36,065 bases of DNA from a virus, in the IMG/VR virus record IMGVR_UViG_3300035216_000705, positions 1 through 36,065 of that record; one strand, given 5' to 3'. The notes below the pieces were generated by a model. It made no database searches. It saw nothing but the letters and a program-made list of their open reading frames with translations, and was not told where the DNA came from. The translations under genes and the position numbers were made by a program. Of the stretch, positions 7,937 through 15,593 are shown one piece after another. The number at the start of each line of letters is the position of its first letter. Within the stretch, counting starts at the first letter, position 1.

Positions 7937-9421
7937 ATGTCAGAAAGTATAGTTGAAAGAAACATATTAACAATCCTAGAACCTGCTATAGAGTTGGATG
8001 CACTAGAAATGGTTGATATAGAAAGTGGTTCTGATAATTCTGATGATCAAACCTCAAAAGAAAAGCCATCTTTATTTAGCCAAGTAATACCAGTAATTGA
8101 TATTAATAGTTATGAAGTACAAGGCGATAGATTAAATTACTTCTGTTTAAAGAATAATGGATTTTATCCTACATGCAAAATTGTTTTTGATGATGTAGAT
8201 GGACAATTTTCTGCTAGGTTTTATCCTAGAGATGGAGATATAATTAAAATTAATATCAGATCACAAGGTGATGAAACTACATTTAAGCCAGTAAGAATAG
8301 ACTTTACTGTAGTAGATATTAAGCCTGTTGGTGGAGGTGGTGGTGAATCTGCAAATAGATTTATGGTATTAGGTAGAATGTTTATACCAGGTCTTTTTAC
8401 TGAAAATGTAGAATATGAAGAAGAGGTTACTAGTTTTGATGCTTTATTAAATATTGCGGAAAGATTAAAATTAGGTTATGCATCTAATGTTGAAGAGACA
8501 GCAGATGTTATGACTTGGACTAATCCTAATGATACTACTGAATCATGGATACAAGATATTGTTGCAAATAGTTATCTTAATGATGAAACTTTTTTTACTT
8601 CTTATATTGATCCTTATTATTATTTAACTTTGGTTGATGTAAATAGGTTATTTAGCCAAGAAGGTGCAATAGAGGCCGGGCAAGAATTTGGCCAAAATGC
8701 AGGTGATACTATGGGTGCTGCTGGTGCACAAGGTCAAACGGACGGTGTCCCAATTTTTTTAAGTAATGAAATAGAGTATATGGGTAAAGCAAATTATCTT
8801 TCAAAATTTCAAATGGTTAATAAGAGTGGTGAAATAAGTAAAGCTAATGGTTATAAGAGATATACACAATACTGGGATTTAAATGCTAAAGAATGGGTCA
8901 GTGAATTTGTAGATCCTCTTACTAATGATACACCTGGGATGGTACCTGCAACAAAAGGAAGGCTTATTGATGGAGAAACTGAAGGGCCTAGGAATGATCA
9001 AGTTAAATATAAGTATTTAGGTACACAAGGAGATAATGTTCATCCCGAGTTTCAATATAGCACAGTTCTTAATTATCAAAATATAACAGAGATTAATAAA
9101 ATAGGAATGGTTGTTGAATTAGATACACTTAATCCTGCTCTAGTGAGATATAGTAGAATATTTTGTAAAATAATGGAACATTCACGAGCAAATGCAGATT
9201 CTATGGTTGCACCTAATAAGTCTGATGGGGAGACGGAAAACAATCCACAGACTAGAGATGGTTCTGATGAGAATTCTAATGTAACTTCACCGACTGGTAT
9301 AGTGAATGAATACCTTACAGGATTTTATGTTATATCAGGAGTAGAGTGGTTATTTACAAAACCAGGACCAGTAAGAATGAAATTAAAATTAGTACGCAGA
9401 GAATTCACTCCAAGTACTTAA
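7937..9421 (+). CDS. Putative baseplate hub protein (gp27 / gpD-like)
   Basis: A 494-residue protein probably forming the central hub that holds the spike. Evidence is positional plus pattern: it lies between a LysM protein and the spike gene. Residues about 50-150 look like a beta-barrel ('DINSYEVQG...CKIVFDDVDGQF...RDGDIIKINI'), as in late-control gpD/gp27 hub folds. Residues 203-240 contain a strongly patterned 'SWIQDIVANSYLND' then 'SYIDPYYYLTLVDVNRLF', and the C-terminal strand-rich segment ends 'GVEWLFTKPGPVRMKLKLVRREF'. The first 45 residues are acidic and disordered; an Asp/Asn-rich loop (about 425-455) is probably surface-exposed. No enzymatic motif. Alternative: another ring protein of the hub. 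Confidence 0.6.
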   Translation: MSESIVERNILTILEPAIELDALEMVDIESGSDNSDDQTSKEKPSLFSQVIPVIDINSYEVQGDRLNYFCLKNNGFYPTCKIVFDDVDGQFSARFYPRDGDIIKINIRSQGDETTFKPVRIDFTVVDIKPVGGGGGESANRFMVLGRMFIPGLFTENVEYEEEVTSFDALLNIAERLKLGYASNVEETADVMTWTNPNDTTESWIQDIVANSYLNDETFFTSYIDPYYYLTLVDVNRLFSQEGAIEAGQEFGQNAGDTMGAAGAQGQTDGVPIFLSNEIEYMGKANYLSKFQMVNKSGEISKANGYKRYTQYWDLNAKEWVSEFVDPLTNDTPGMVPATKGRLIDGETEGPRNDQVKYKYLGTQGDNVHPEFQYSTVLNYQNITEINKIGMVVELDTLNPALVRYSRIFCKIMEHSRANADSMVAPNKSDGETENNPQTRDGSDENSNVTSPTGIVNEYLTGFYVISGVEWLFTKPGPVRMKLKLVRREFTPST

Positions 9422-9446
9422 ATAAATATAAAAAGAAAACCAACTT

Positions 9447-10907
9447 ATGCCGTTAATAGATTATGCAAATCCAGGTGGAAGCCAAGCATTACAGCAATTA
9501 GCTGGGCCATTCGGTCCTTTACTAGGGCCTGGTGCATCATTCCCTTCAAGTTATGATTTTGCAAAAAGGTTTGTTAATAGTGCACAAACTGCCGAAGGAA
9601 GTGGTAGTAATGGTGTTACTGCATTAGATGATCCAACATATTTAGGTTTTCAGTTAATGTTTGATCCCTTTAGTCCATTATTTAATGGGGCAGGTGTTGG
9701 TGATCCTGATATATCTAATACAGATTTGCCGGGTAGCCAAGGAAATGGAAATCTAGGAAGCTTAGCATCTGGATTTGGTATTCCTAATACCTCAGAACAA
9801 ACCTCAGGCAGTGGTTATGAAAAATATGAAAGTGCTGTTGGTTATTTAGAAAAAGTTGGTGAAGGCAATAGAGCAAAATATTTAAGAGCCTTTATTCAAG
9901 GCATACAAGAAATTAATAGAACTCGCCCATATTATTTTCAAACTATAGAAGGTTTAGATGAGGCGTGGCAGAAAGCAATTGATTTTTCAGTAGATCCTTT
10001 TACAGGTAGTGCTGCTGGTGCTGGTGTTACTATTGGTTGTTTAGAAGCAATAGATTTAAAGTTAACTGCTTTATTTAGTTTATATAAAATGGCAGTTTAT
10101 GATGTTCAATATAAAAGATTCGTTTTACCTAAAAATTTAATGAGGTTTGATGTATACATTTATGTACAAGAAATAAGAAAATTTAAAACAGTAAGAAATT
10201 GGCTAACTACTTTTAATCCTAGTGCTAATGGCGCCGATACTGCAAACTTTACAAATGAAAATACTTCACAAGTAGGATTTAGATTTAATGACTGTATTTG
10301 GGATATGGCTGCAACTGGTAAAGTTTTTGAAAATGTATCTAATACCGGAGGGACTGTAGCTACCACAAGTATTAAGTTTGGATATTCTAATATTGAACAA
10401 GCTTCTCAATTTTCTGGCTATAGTGGTAAACTTAATGATTGGACACAACAACAGACTAGCCAAAAACTAGGAGCAAGAGTTAAAAAGTTTGCTAAAGATC
10501 AATTAGCTAATCAAGCCGAAGGTGCAATTAATTTAGCACAGAGAACAGTTAGTAGTGCTATACAGGGTTTTACTTTAGGAAATGTTTTTGGGGCAAGAAA
10601 TGAAATATTTGCAGCTATTTCAAATCCACAGGCATTGGCTAATGCAGCAGTAGGTGCAGCAGTACAGGCAGGTGAAGGTCTTGCTACAGGAATACAAAGT
10701 GTGTTTAACAATAATCTTGAGGAAATAGGTAATGCATTCGACAGGCCAACAGGTGCAGGTAGTATAATTAGTGAATTGGTTGGTGATAATATTTTTGAAG
10801 CAGCAACAGAAACTACAGAGGCAACAACTATCAGTGTAGGTGGTAATATATTTCCACCTGGCGCAGGTGGCCCACCACTGGAATCAACTAATGTATTTGA
10901 CGGCTAA
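9447..10907 (+). CDS. Putative tail tube-initiator/hub-associated protein (486 aa)
   Basis: Virion protein without a certain name. Residues about 62-80 ('DPTYLGFQLMFDPFSPLF') and 134-165 ('YLEKV...RAKYLRAFIQGIQEI...PYYFQTIEGL') lead into a core with 'GCLEAIDLK' (197-205) and 'LPKNLMRFDVYIYVQEIRKF' (227-246), a beta-strand pattern I associate with tube-like or tube-initiating proteins (gp48/gp54 class). That is family intuition, not a search result. From about 340 onward it becomes Ala/Gly/Gln-rich with helical repeats and a Gly/Pro-rich end. The start follows an A-rich leader. Its stop TAA overlaps the spike's ATG by one base (TAATG), so it is translationally coupled to the spike. Confidence 0.55.
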   Translation: MPLIDYANPGGSQALQQLAGPFGPLLGPGASFPSSYDFAKRFVNSAQTAEGSGSNGVTALDDPTYLGFQLMFDPFSPLFNGAGVGDPDISNTDLPGSQGNGNLGSLASGFGIPNTSEQTSGSGYEKYESAVGYLEKVGEGNRAKYLRAFIQGIQEINRTRPYYFQTIEGLDEAWQKAIDFSVDPFTGSAAGAGVTIGCLEAIDLKLTALFSLYKMAVYDVQYKRFVLPKNLMRFDVYIYVQEIRKFKTVRNWLTTFNPSANGADTANFTNENTSQVGFRFNDCIWDMAATGKVFENVSNTGGTVATTSIKFGYSNIEQASQFSGYSGKLNDWTQQQTSQKLGARVKKFAKDQLANQAEGAINLAQRTVSSAIQGFTLGNVFGARNEIFAAISNPQALANAAVGAAVQAGEGLATGIQSVFNNNLEEIGNAFDRPTGAGSIISELVGDNIFEAATETTEATTISVGGNIFPPGAGGPPLESTNVFDG

Positions 10908-11803
10908 TGGGAAAAGTTAATCCAGCAAATTTTAATGCAGATGATTTACGAACTACTCAGTGGGTAGGTATCGTAGAAGATACTGCTGATGATATCTTTG
11001 AAGGAAGGTGTAAGATTAGAGTGTACGGTAAAATGGACGATCGTGTAGATCCTGAAGATCCTGCAAGTGCATATAAACTTCCTACTGCTGCATTACCATG
11101 GGCAAGACCTCATCAATTAATGTATGGTGGTAGTAATAGCGGTAGTGGTAAATTTGAAATTCCAAAACTAGGATCTGTTGTTAGGCTTACTTTTGATAAT
11201 GGTAATTATTATCAACCAATTTATCATGAAAACATTTATCCTTCAGATGAAACAAAAGCGGAGATAGAAGCATCATATCAAAATTCACACGTATTAATAT
11301 ATGATACTGCATTCGGTTTAACTGGTGAGTTACAAGATGGGGTTTCTGAAGTAGAAAATGAAAGGGAAGGTGAGCACGTAAAGGTTTTCTTTACAGAAGA
11401 AAAAGGATTAATGCTGGACTATACTACAACCGAAGGCCCAACTACAATCAATATAAAACCTGATAATTCTGTTGAAATAATAAATGCTAATGGTGATACT
11501 ATCGTAATGCTTAATGATGGGAATTTAACATTTACACATTCTGCTCAAGTTACAATTAATAGTGGAGCAAATACAGAAATTAATTGCGAAGATGCAATAA
11601 TTAATTGCAAGAATATGGTTGTTAATCATGCATCATCTATAGAATTAGGGCAAGGTGCAACTGAACCATTAGTATTAGGAGACTTAATGACTACTTTATT
11701 TAATGGCCATACTCATATTGGTGATAGAGGTTCTCCAACATCCCCACCGATGCAACCTATGACAGCTGCACAGCTTAGTAAAAAGCAAGTTAAATCATTA
11801 TAA
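10907..11803 (+). CDS. Baseplate central spike protein (gp5/VgrG-type, no lysozyme domain)
   Basis: Membrane-piercing spike, 298 residues. Residues 18-110 form a gp5-type OB domain: 'WVGIVED', 'GRCKIRVYG', 'LPWARP', then 'SGSGKFEIPKLGS' and 'VVRLTFDNGNYYQPIYH'. Residues about 165-255 are short alternating strands with a repeating hydrophobic/Asn/Thr pattern ('INIKPDNSVEIINANGDTI', 'VTINSGANTEINCEDAIINC'), fitting the intertwined triple-stranded beta-helix of spikes. The C-terminus has 'FNGHTHIGDRGSPTSPPMQPM', a common close of phage spike/baseplate assembly V proteins. T4 gp5 carries a lysozyme domain between the OB and helix; here the linker is only about 50 residues and has no lysozyme motif, so peptidoglycan degradation must come from elsewhere or be unnecessary. 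It is coupled to the upstream gene by a one-base overlap. Confidence 0.88.
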   Translation: MGKVNPANFNADDLRTTQWVGIVEDTADDIFEGRCKIRVYGKMDDRVDPEDPASAYKLPTAALPWARPHQLMYGGSNSGSGKFEIPKLGSVVRLTFDNGNYYQPIYHENIYPSDETKAEIEASYQNSHVLIYDTAFGLTGELQDGVSEVENEREGEHVKVFFTEEKGLMLDYTTTEGPTTINIKPDNSVEIINANGDTIVMLNDGNLTFTHSAQVTINSGANTEINCEDAIINCKNMVVNHASSIELGQGATEPLVLGDLMTTLFNGHTHIGDRGSPTSPPMQPMTAAQLSKKQVKSL

Positions 11804-11804
11804 A

Positions 11805-11813
11805 TATATAAAT
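11805..11813 (+). promoter_or_regulatory. Candidate late-promoter element (TATATAAAT)
   Basis: TATATAAAT in the 26-base gap after the spike gene, ending 16 bases before the ATG at 11830. It is a variant of the TATATAATA element seen in other gaps; the surrounding TATAAATATATAAATTATAAAA also contains the T4 late-promoter string TATAAATA (11800-11807). Simple A/T composition could also produce it. Confidence 0.28.
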
Positions 11814-11829
11814 TATAAAAAATTAAATT

Positions 11830-12123
11830 ATGGCATTTGTACCAGATATTTTAAAAGAGGCTATGAAGCAAGCATTTATTGCAGGTGAAACTGCAATGGA
11901 GGAAAAGGCAAAGAGTAATATAAGGGATGCAAAAGCAACGGTATCTAATACTGCTATAAAGAAAGCAGGCGGTGAAGCCTTTGCTGAAATTGCTGGCCCT
12001 GCTATTGATGCTTACATAAGATCAGCTACAGTAACCACTATTGTTGCTGGATTAACATCACCGCCATTAGCATACCCTGTAGTTGGTACTGGTGCAGGCG
12101 CACCGGGTGTAGGACTTTCATAA
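11830..12123 (+). CDS. Putative spike-tip/baseplate accessory protein (97 aa)
   Basis: A small protein directly downstream of the spike. The N-terminal 55 residues are helical and charged ('EAMKQAFIAGETAMEEKAKS'). The C-terminal 40 are hydrophobic and Gly/Pro/Ala-rich ('AYIRSATVTTIVAGL', 'PVVGTGAGAPGVGLS'). In T4 the gene after gp5, gp5.4, is a similarly small PAAR tip protein. Here I see no Pro-Ala-Ala-Arg repeats or the metal-binding His/Cys set of PAAR cones, so it is not a recognisable PAAR protein. It may be a tip substitute or an assembly partner of the spike. The Gly-rich tail is not long enough or charge-flanked enough to be a convincing membrane anchor. Confidence 0.55.
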   Translation: MAFVPDILKEAMKQAFIAGETAMEEKAKSNIRDAKATVSNTAIKKAGGEAFAEIAGPAIDAYIRSATVTTIVAGLTSPPLAYPVVGTGAGAPGVGLS

Positions 12124-12178
12124 TGAAACAAAACCACTCATAATAAGTAAAATAATAAATACGCTAATACACAAGTAA

Positions 12179-12187
12179 TATATAATA
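12179..12187 (+). promoter_or_regulatory. Candidate late-promoter element (TATATAATA) in the longest gap
   Basis: Exact TATATAATA within the 92-base non-coding stretch 12124-12215, the longest gap in the window, ending 28 bases before the ATG of the S1-like gene. The rest of the gap is A-rich, with no hairpin or U-tract terminator. Its last 20 bases (CTCTTAAAAATAAAAAC) are an A-rich leader without Shine-Dalgarno, the sort of unstructured leader expected to suit S1-dependent or Bacteroidota-type initiation. Confidence 0.38.
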
Positions 12188-12215
12188 CAGATACTAACCT
12201 CTTAAAAATAAAAAC

Positions 12216-13355
12216 ATGACCGAACAAGAAATCACAATTCAATTAAGTGATGATCCATTTGATACAAAAAAAGTAAAAGTACAAGTTCCACAAGGAGTAA
12301 GACTTATGTGCAATGAAGTATATGCACCTGATGTATTAGCAATGTATGGATTAACAGATGCTACAATAAATAAATCTAAATTAACTGAGGATAGGATAGA
12401 TTATACTACGAGAGGCGCAATATCATTTATATCAGAAGACAGGAGTAGGGCACTGATTGATACTCAGTCTAAACATACGGCTTATTGTGTTTTAACAAAG
12501 GAACCAGATTTTATAGTAGAACAGTTGGAAGTTGGTATGGAAATTGATGTAAAAATTAAGACTAGTAAAACTGGAGATGTTATAGCATCTATTTCTGATG
12601 CCTTAATGGAAGTTAAGATGAAAGAAATTAAAGAAGCAATCGGTAATTCAGCTATTGGGTTTACTGCTAAAGTTAAAGAATTAATTCATGGTGGTTATTG
12701 GGTAGATGTAGCAGGTATTAAATGTTTTATGCCAGGTTCATTAGGAGGTTTGAATAAATTACATGATTTTAATGCAATCGTAGGAAAGGAAATAATTGTT
12801 ATGCCAATTACATTCTCTAAGGAAAAGGATACTATTGTAGTATCTCACCGAGAGTATTTAAGAACCATGATACCCACTACTATAGAAAATCTTAAAGAGG
12901 ATATTAAAGAAGAAAGAAGTGGTATTGTAACAGGCTGTACTAAGTTTGGTGTATTTGCTGAATTTGATGAATGCTTAACTGGTTTAATTCCTAAATCTGA
13001 ACTTACTACTGACTATATTAAATTATTAGAATCTCAATCTATTAAACCTGGTGATGAAATTAAATTTTGGGCTAAGGAAATTATATCAGATAGAAAAATT
13101 ATATTAAGCCAATTAGGACCTAAGGTTGATCTTTGGGATGGCGCTGATGAAAAATATAAACCAATGATGATTACTGAAGGTAAAGTTACTAAGTTAACTG
13201 CATACGGTGCTTTTGTTGAATTAGAAAAGGGTATAAGTGGATTAGTTCATAAATCAAAGCTTAAAAATCGCGAAATTGCTAAAGGTGATGTTATAAATGT
13301 TAAGATTGGTAGTGTGAATGTTAGTGACCGTAAGATTACTATGAACATTGTATAA
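12216..13355 (+). CDS. S1-domain RNA-binding protein (ribosomal protein S1-like, 4 repeats)
   Basis: Binds RNA through tandem S1 (OB-fold) domains; 379 residues. Clear S1 repeats lie at about 233-300 ('GIVTGCTKFGVFAEFDECLTGLIPKSEL...VKPGDEI'-type core, 'DRKIILS') and 318-379 ('EGKVTKLTAYGAFVELEKGISGLVHKSKL...DVINVKIGSVNVSDRKITMN'-type core). A more diverged repeat is at 147-211 ('FTAKVKELIHGGYWVDVAGIKCFMPGS', 'VSHREY' end), and a degenerate one at 64-128. Bacterial S1 has six domains and 550-600 residues, so this is a shortened relative. S1 brings mRNA to the 30S subunit and is a partner of some phage enzymes. Here, a role in translating or protecting late phage mRNA is inferred. It has its own upstream gap with candidate promoter and leader. 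Alternative roles: RNase cofactor, antitermination or transcript stabilisation. It is not structural by sequence. Confidence 0.88.
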   Translation: MTEQEITIQLSDDPFDTKKVKVQVPQGVRLMCNEVYAPDVLAMYGLTDATINKSKLTEDRIDYTTRGAISFISEDRSRALIDTQSKHTAYCVLTKEPDFIVEQLEVGMEIDVKIKTSKTGDVIASISDALMEVKMKEIKEAIGNSAIGFTAKVKELIHGGYWVDVAGIKCFMPGSLGGLNKLHDFNAIVGKEIIVMPITFSKEKDTIVVSHREYLRTMIPTTIENLKEDIKEERSGIVTGCTKFGVFAEFDECLTGLIPKSELTTDYIKLLESQSIKPGDEIKFWAKEIISDRKIILSQLGPKVDLWDGADEKYKPMMITEGKVTKLTAYGAFVELEKGISGLVHKSKLKNREIAKGDVINVKIGSVNVSDRKITMNIV

Positions 13356-13360
13356 CTCCT

Positions 13361-13393
13361 TTCCTGGTTGTAAATATATAAACAAATCAGGAA
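13361..13393 (+). promoter_or_regulatory. Candidate promoter element TATATAAAC inside a weak inverted repeat
   Basis: In the 42-base gap before the amidoligase gene, TATATAAAC (13375-13383) ends 14 bases before the ATG. It is flanked by a six-base inverted repeat, TTCCTG at 13361-13366 and CAGGAA at 13388-13393. The right arm includes AGGA (13389-13392) five bases before the ATG, one of the few Shine-Dalgarno-like strings in the window. If the hairpin formed it would mask that site. There is no U-tract, so it does not look like a terminator. Confidence 0.3.
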
Positions 13394-13397
13394 CAAC

Positions 13398-14690
13398 ATG
13401 TACTCTAACGAACAATTAAATGCAATATACTCTTCCAAGATTGGATTAGAATTTGAATTCTTTGCAAATGAAGGATTAGATGAGGTTAAACATAGCCTAT
13501 CTAATACTTTAAATAAGCAAATCCGAATAGAAGAAAAAGCTCATAGTGAGTTTACTCCTACTGATGAAATCTTTAAACTAGAACCTGATAATTCAGGTGG
13601 AACTGGTATGATTGAATTAGTCACTGGCCCTATGCCTTTTGTTGAATCTAAACTAGTTATAGCAAAAACTTTAAAATGGATAAGAGAAAATGGATCTACT
13701 AGTGATAGGTGTTCCATTCATATTAATGTAGCATTTGATGGAGAAAAATTAGGAACTCCTGTTAATATTTCTAAATTAGACATTGGTAAGTTTGTTTTAA
13801 ATTTTAATGAGGAAAAAGTTTATGAAGCATTTCCAAATAGAAAAGATTCTGTTTATGCTAAGTCCATAAAGTTTATTGTCCCATTAAGTGGAATGACACA
13901 ACCTTCTCCAGAAAAAAGATTATGGAAAAATTATATGTTTGTAACTGAAAAATATTATGGAGTAAATTTTTCAAAGTTACCTAAGAATTATATTGAATTC
14001 AGATATCTTGGTGGAAAGGATTATGAAAAAAGGTATAATACAATATTAGATCTTACTGAACATTTTGTTTTATCTTTATATGATTCTTTAATGAATCCTT
14101 CTTATAATGAACAAGATTTACAAAAACTAGATAATCTTTTAGAAAAGCATAGAACAGTTATACAATCATATAAGGCTTACGATGTATTTAAGAAAAAATT
14201 TCCTGGTATAAGATTATTAGTTAATTTAAATACTAATGACCAGATAATAGAAACTTTTTATCCTAAGATGAGAGAAAAAATATTTGAACTTTTAACTAAA
14301 GCAGGTATGAAAAAAGGTTTAGTTAATTATGATTCTGATACAGGTAAACTACAAGTTAAAGATGCCGAATTAATGAGGTGTTATGAGTTAGCTGGTATTG
14401 ATATTGTAGATAGTAAAATACAAGGTAATCTTATTAAGTGTGATATATTTAATTGTGAATTGATAAATACTTCAATGACTGAGTGTAATTTATTTGGATC
14501 GTCTGATGCACTAGATTGTAAAATAGAAGATTCTTATGTAAGTAAAAATGTAATGTGTAAAGACTCATATGTTTTTGGAATGAGAGGTGTTTTTAGTGGA
14601 GAAATGGATGGTGGAATATTTAGAAAAGGTAGAGCCACTAAACTTGCTAGGTTTGAAAATACCGAAATAATTGAAATAGAAAAAATATAA
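13398..14690 (+). CDS. Amidoligase (GS-fold ATP-dependent COOH-NH2 ligase family) with pentapeptide-repeat tail
   Basis: Predicted ATP-dependent amide-bond-forming enzyme of the Amidoligase_2 (glutamine-synthetase-fold) family, 430 residues. Family-type residues are all present: Glu18-x-Glu20 on the first strand ('IGLEFEFF'), Glu73 in 'IELVTGP', His108-x-Asn110 in 'RCSIHINVAF', and Glu200-x-Arg202 in 'YIEFRYLGG'. These correspond to the metal/ATP-binding Glu and Arg positions of glutamine-synthetase folds. After a helical linker (about 215-330), residues 344-368 form five perfect pentapeptide-type rungs (NLIKC, DIFNC, ELINT, SMTEC, NLFGS), continued by looser rungs to about 420, a right-handed beta-helix module for protein contact. 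Substrate unknown: an amino acid, peptide, cell-wall amine or virion protein. It lies six bases before the next baseplate-region gene, so it is expressed with structural genes. The family call is strong; biological role unknown. Confidence 0.82.
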   Translation: MYSNEQLNAIYSSKIGLEFEFFANEGLDEVKHSLSNTLNKQIRIEEKAHSEFTPTDEIFKLEPDNSGGTGMIELVTGPMPFVESKLVIAKTLKWIRENGSTSDRCSIHINVAFDGEKLGTPVNISKLDIGKFVLNFNEEKVYEAFPNRKDSVYAKSIKFIVPLSGMTQPSPEKRLWKNYMFVTEKYYGVNFSKLPKNYIEFRYLGGKDYEKRYNTILDLTEHFVLSLYDSLMNPSYNEQDLQKLDNLLEKHRTVIQSYKAYDVFKKKFPGIRLLVNLNTNDQIIETFYPKMREKIFELLTKAGMKKGLVNYDSDTGKLQVKDAELMRCYELAGIDIVDSKIQGNLIKCDIFNCELINTSMTECNLFGSSDALDCKIEDSYVSKNVMCKDSYVFGMRGVFSGEMDGGIFRKGRATKLARFENTEIIEIEKI

Positions 14691-14696
14691 AATAGT

Positions 14697-15560
14697 ATGG
14701 CTAATAAGAATACTTATTGTAATGATCCAGAAGAAGCAGCATGCTTAGATGCATTAATAAAAGAAATTAATGATGATTTAACTATTGCTTGCCAAATACC
14801 GTTTACGGTTCCTAAAAAAGAATTGGCTCATATTATCCAAAGAGCTAAGGGATATTTTTATAAAATTTATGAAGATAGTGTAGAGCAGATGTATATTGCT
14901 TTACCTGCGGGTGCTGTAAATAAACCAAATTTTAAACAAGGTGTACCTTTTGGTTCTGGTGCTATTCATGATACAATAACCAATAAAGATAATATTGGTA
15001 ATCCTAGGGGGATAATTCAAATGCCATCTAGAGTTTATTCAGTTAATGATGTATTTGAAATAGGTGGATTTAGTGGAGAGGACGGTGGTTTTGGTAATAC
15101 AAGCTTTAATGCAGGTGATGTTGATTTTTCTATTGATAAATTTATTTATAATGATGTTTATGGTGCAGGTATTGGAAGTGAAAATTTAATGTACTATGTT
15201 GTAAATTCATTATTTATGGATAATGCAAGGCAAGTATTAATTCCACAAATATCATATACTTATAATAGGTTAACAAAGAAATTTAGATTCCAAGGTGAAT
15301 TACCAAAAAGAGCTGTTATATTTGAAATATTTTCTACTATTCCTGACTGTGCATTATTTCAAGATGAAGCATTTGTTAGGTATGTTATAGGCCAAGCTAA
15401 AATACAATTGGCTAGAATCTTAGGTACATTCTCTTTTAATTTACCAGGTAATATAACTATTAATTATGATTTAATTTCTACAGAAGGAAGAGATGAGGTT
15501 GATAGAGTGATTGAAGAAATTAAAAATGATGAAGGTGTTGATTATTTTTTCACTGGATAA
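14697..15560 (+). CDS. Unrecognised structural-type protein upstream of gp25 (287 aa)
   Basis: No named family. N-terminal region with two Cys and 'FTVPKKELAHIIQRAKGYFYKIYEDS' (in two halves, about 37-62), a Gly/Asn-rich middle with little predicted structure (about 80-160), and a well-patterned C-terminal region (222-287) with 'VIGQAKIQLARILGTFSF', 'NLPGNITINYDLI' and an acidic helix. The ordered aromatic/hydrophobic C-terminal pattern suggests a conserved virion protein. Its position between hub/spike genes and gp25-gp6 suggests a baseplate wedge or hub-to-wedge connector, but it could also be a neck or tail-completion protein. It follows the amidoligase gene after six bases; the leader is A-rich (AAAATATAAAATAGT). 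Confidence 0.6.
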   Translation: MANKNTYCNDPEEAACLDALIKEINDDLTIACQIPFTVPKKELAHIIQRAKGYFYKIYEDSVEQMYIALPAGAVNKPNFKQGVPFGSGAIHDTITNKDNIGNPRGIIQMPSRVYSVNDVFEIGGFSGEDGGFGNTSFNAGDVDFSIDKFIYNDVYGAGIGSENLMYYVVNSLFMDNARQVLIPQISYTYNRLTKKFRFQGELPKRAVIFEIFSTIPDCALFQDEAFVRYVIGQAKIQLARILGTFSFNLPGNITINYDLISTEGRDEVDRVIEEIKNDEGVDYFFTG

Positions 15561-15593
15561 TTATAATCTGAAAGCTATTAAATTAAAAGAGAA

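Noticed and set aside
11830-12123. PAAR-type spike tip protein
   Set aside because: Position and size fit, but no PAAR repeats or metal-binding His/Cys set could be seen, so only a putative tip/accessory role is stated.
12124-12215. Terminator, riboswitch or small RNA in the longest gap
   Set aside because: The 92 bases are A-rich with no GC stem, U-tract or recognisable RNA fold; only the TATATAATA element stands out.
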